Shown in pieces: positions 63,250 to 64,000 of a stretch of DNA of 64,000 nt. The DNA is taken from NCBI GenBank assembly GCA_963575745.1, contig CAUYUJ010016704.1, positions 1 through 64,000 on the forward strand, given 5' to 3'. The position numbers were made by a program, and so were the translations under genes. Position 1 is the stretch's first letter, and each line of letters starts with the position of its first letter. The DNA is from Prorocentrum cordatum. Its lineage: Eukaryota > Sar > Dinophyceae > Prorocentrales > Prorocentraceae. The notes under the pieces are model-generated. The model was given only the letters and a program-made list of their open reading frames with translations, did not search any database and had not been told where the DNA came from.

Positions 63250-64000
63250 AGCGTCAACCGTTACGAGCGCGAAGCGATGGTCGAGGCGCTTGAGCACCTG
63301 CATCTACAGGAGAATATCAAGTACACCACGGACTTCAGTTACGTTGCCAGAGGAGCGCATCGGATTCGCATGGCGAAGTTGCCCAAGACGCACAAGGACC
63401 TACGGAAACGGCACCGCGAAGCGGCTAAGCTAAAGGAGATTGCGGTCGCGAAGGTCGAGGGCCGCGTGTCGGCGACGGATGCCGTCGAGGCGGGCGTCGG
63501 CGCGGGCGGCTTTGCGGGCAACCACCTCGCCGACGAACTCGCGCGGGGCATCGCGGCAGAAGTTCAGGCCCCCCAGACGAGGCGCGGACGACCAGGTTCG
63601 CGGGGGAAGTTGCGGCGCAGATCCGCAAACTGGCGCGCGCGACGCCCGCGGCGGCGACGGAGGCGGAGCCGTCGCAGCATCCGACGGTCAAGGAGCGGAA
63701 GGGGGGGAAGACGAAGCTTGAGATGCGCAGGCCGCTTGCCGCGAACAAAGCAGATCATCATCGAGGACCTGAGCGCGCAGCACTTTAAGCGCGAGCAGTG
63801 CACCTTGAGGGCGCCGACGCGCAAGTCGGGCGCCTGGTTGATGGAGCCGCGCGCGGAGCCGGCGCTCAAGGAGGCGTCGCCGTTCGGTGCGAAGCTGCGC
63901 CGGGGCGCCCAGGCGGGCTTGCAGAAGGCGCGCGACGCGCGCCTGTCGGAGTACGACGCGACCTTGGAAGTCCACTGCTGCACGGTCTGCGGCTGCATCG
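63250..64000 (+). CDS. RNase H domain and Cys-rich tail, partial (runs off window)
   Basis: Frame 1 is open from 63250 to the window end (250 codons; first ATG 63277). MVEALEHLHLQENIKYTTDF and SYVARGAHRI give the helix Glu and the strand Asp (63331-63333) of RNase H. FAGNHLADELARG (63514-63552) gives the final GN-x-xAD motif with Asp at 63532. Together with an Asp in the preceding piece these are the usual metal ligands. From about 63576 to 63745 frame 1 turns Arg-rich while frame 3 reads like the natural continuation; frame 1 resumes at KQIIIEDLSAQHFKREQCTL and ends in VHCCTVCGCI. The Cys residues at 63799, 63976, 63979, 63988 and 63994 may form a zinc site. In an intact element this domain would remove RNA from RNA-DNA hybrids. 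Confidence 0.65.

Larger units (their letters stand above)
58734..64000 (+). mobile_element. Decayed non-LTR-type retroelement, truncated by the window end
   Basis: All recognisable coding pieces lie on the plus strand in the order expected of a retroelement polyprotein: Cys-containing and coiled-coil N-terminal part, endonuclease-type domain, reverse transcriptase, then RNase H with a Cys-rich tail. The frame changes at least eight times and in-frame stops occur at 61557, 62163, 62893 and 63247. Long G runs, including 26 G at 60859-60884, lie between the endonuclease and reverse-transcriptase parts. It is either a dead copy or a copy with many sequencing indels. No terminal repeat or poly-A tail can be seen because the right end is missing. 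Confidence 0.8.

Overview
This window looks like intergenic, repeat-dominated nuclear DNA from a GC-rich dinoflagellate; a Prorocentrum-like genome is my best guess. Three things point that way. A degenerate copy of the dinoflagellate trans-spliced leader (19 of 22 bases) lies at 58022-58043. It is followed, after about 690 bp, by a decayed retroelement of the type common in dinoflagellate genomes. The rest is almost entirely GC-rich satellites, minisatellites, polypurine tracts and small inverted-repeat elements. There is no bacterial gene organisation, and I recognise no complete host gene, tRNA, rRNA or CRISPR array. The species is inference.

Layout. 1-6030: a 141-bp direct repeat, then two blocks of a 101-bp satellite, each framed by related leader and trailer sequences. 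6031-11428: minisatellites, TA/GA microsatellites, a ~197-bp fold-back element, an 89-bp satellite array and two copies of a ~190-bp dispersed repeat. 11429-19107: a less repetitive stretch, a very GC-rich stretch with one weak reverse-transcriptase-like motif on the minus strand, and 10-15 bp minisatellites. 19108-29400: small dispersed elements, GGA tracts and CAT-rich DNA. 29400-37800: CTTGGGGCC-type repeats, a 79-bp satellite, a GGGTCGC minisatellite, and a dense cluster of small elements with terminal inverted repeats plus nested hairpins. 37800-48900: further satellites, a ~145-bp diverged array, CCAGC-rich DNA and a lower-GC stretch with no recognisable gene. 49138-57990: duplicated units, a GAGATCGATA/GTGTCCCG minisatellite, a second 89-bp array in the opposite orientation to the first, a CGA tract, a long palindrome, and more small inverted-repeat elements.

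58022-64000 is the only part with recognisable protein-coding ancestry. After the leader relic come, in order on the plus strand: a Cys-containing N-terminal segment, a charged probable coiled coil, an endonuclease/exonuclease/phosphatase-type domain, a reverse transcriptase, and an RNase H domain with a Cys-rich tail that runs off the window. The reading frame changes many times, so this is either a dead element or an uncorrected assembly. Neither the leader relic nor any single domain shows that it is active.

Most long open frames here are by-products of stop-poor repeat units and should not be annotated as proteins. Repeat boundaries and copy numbers were read by eye and are approximate. 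Family relationships between loci come from direct comparison within the window.
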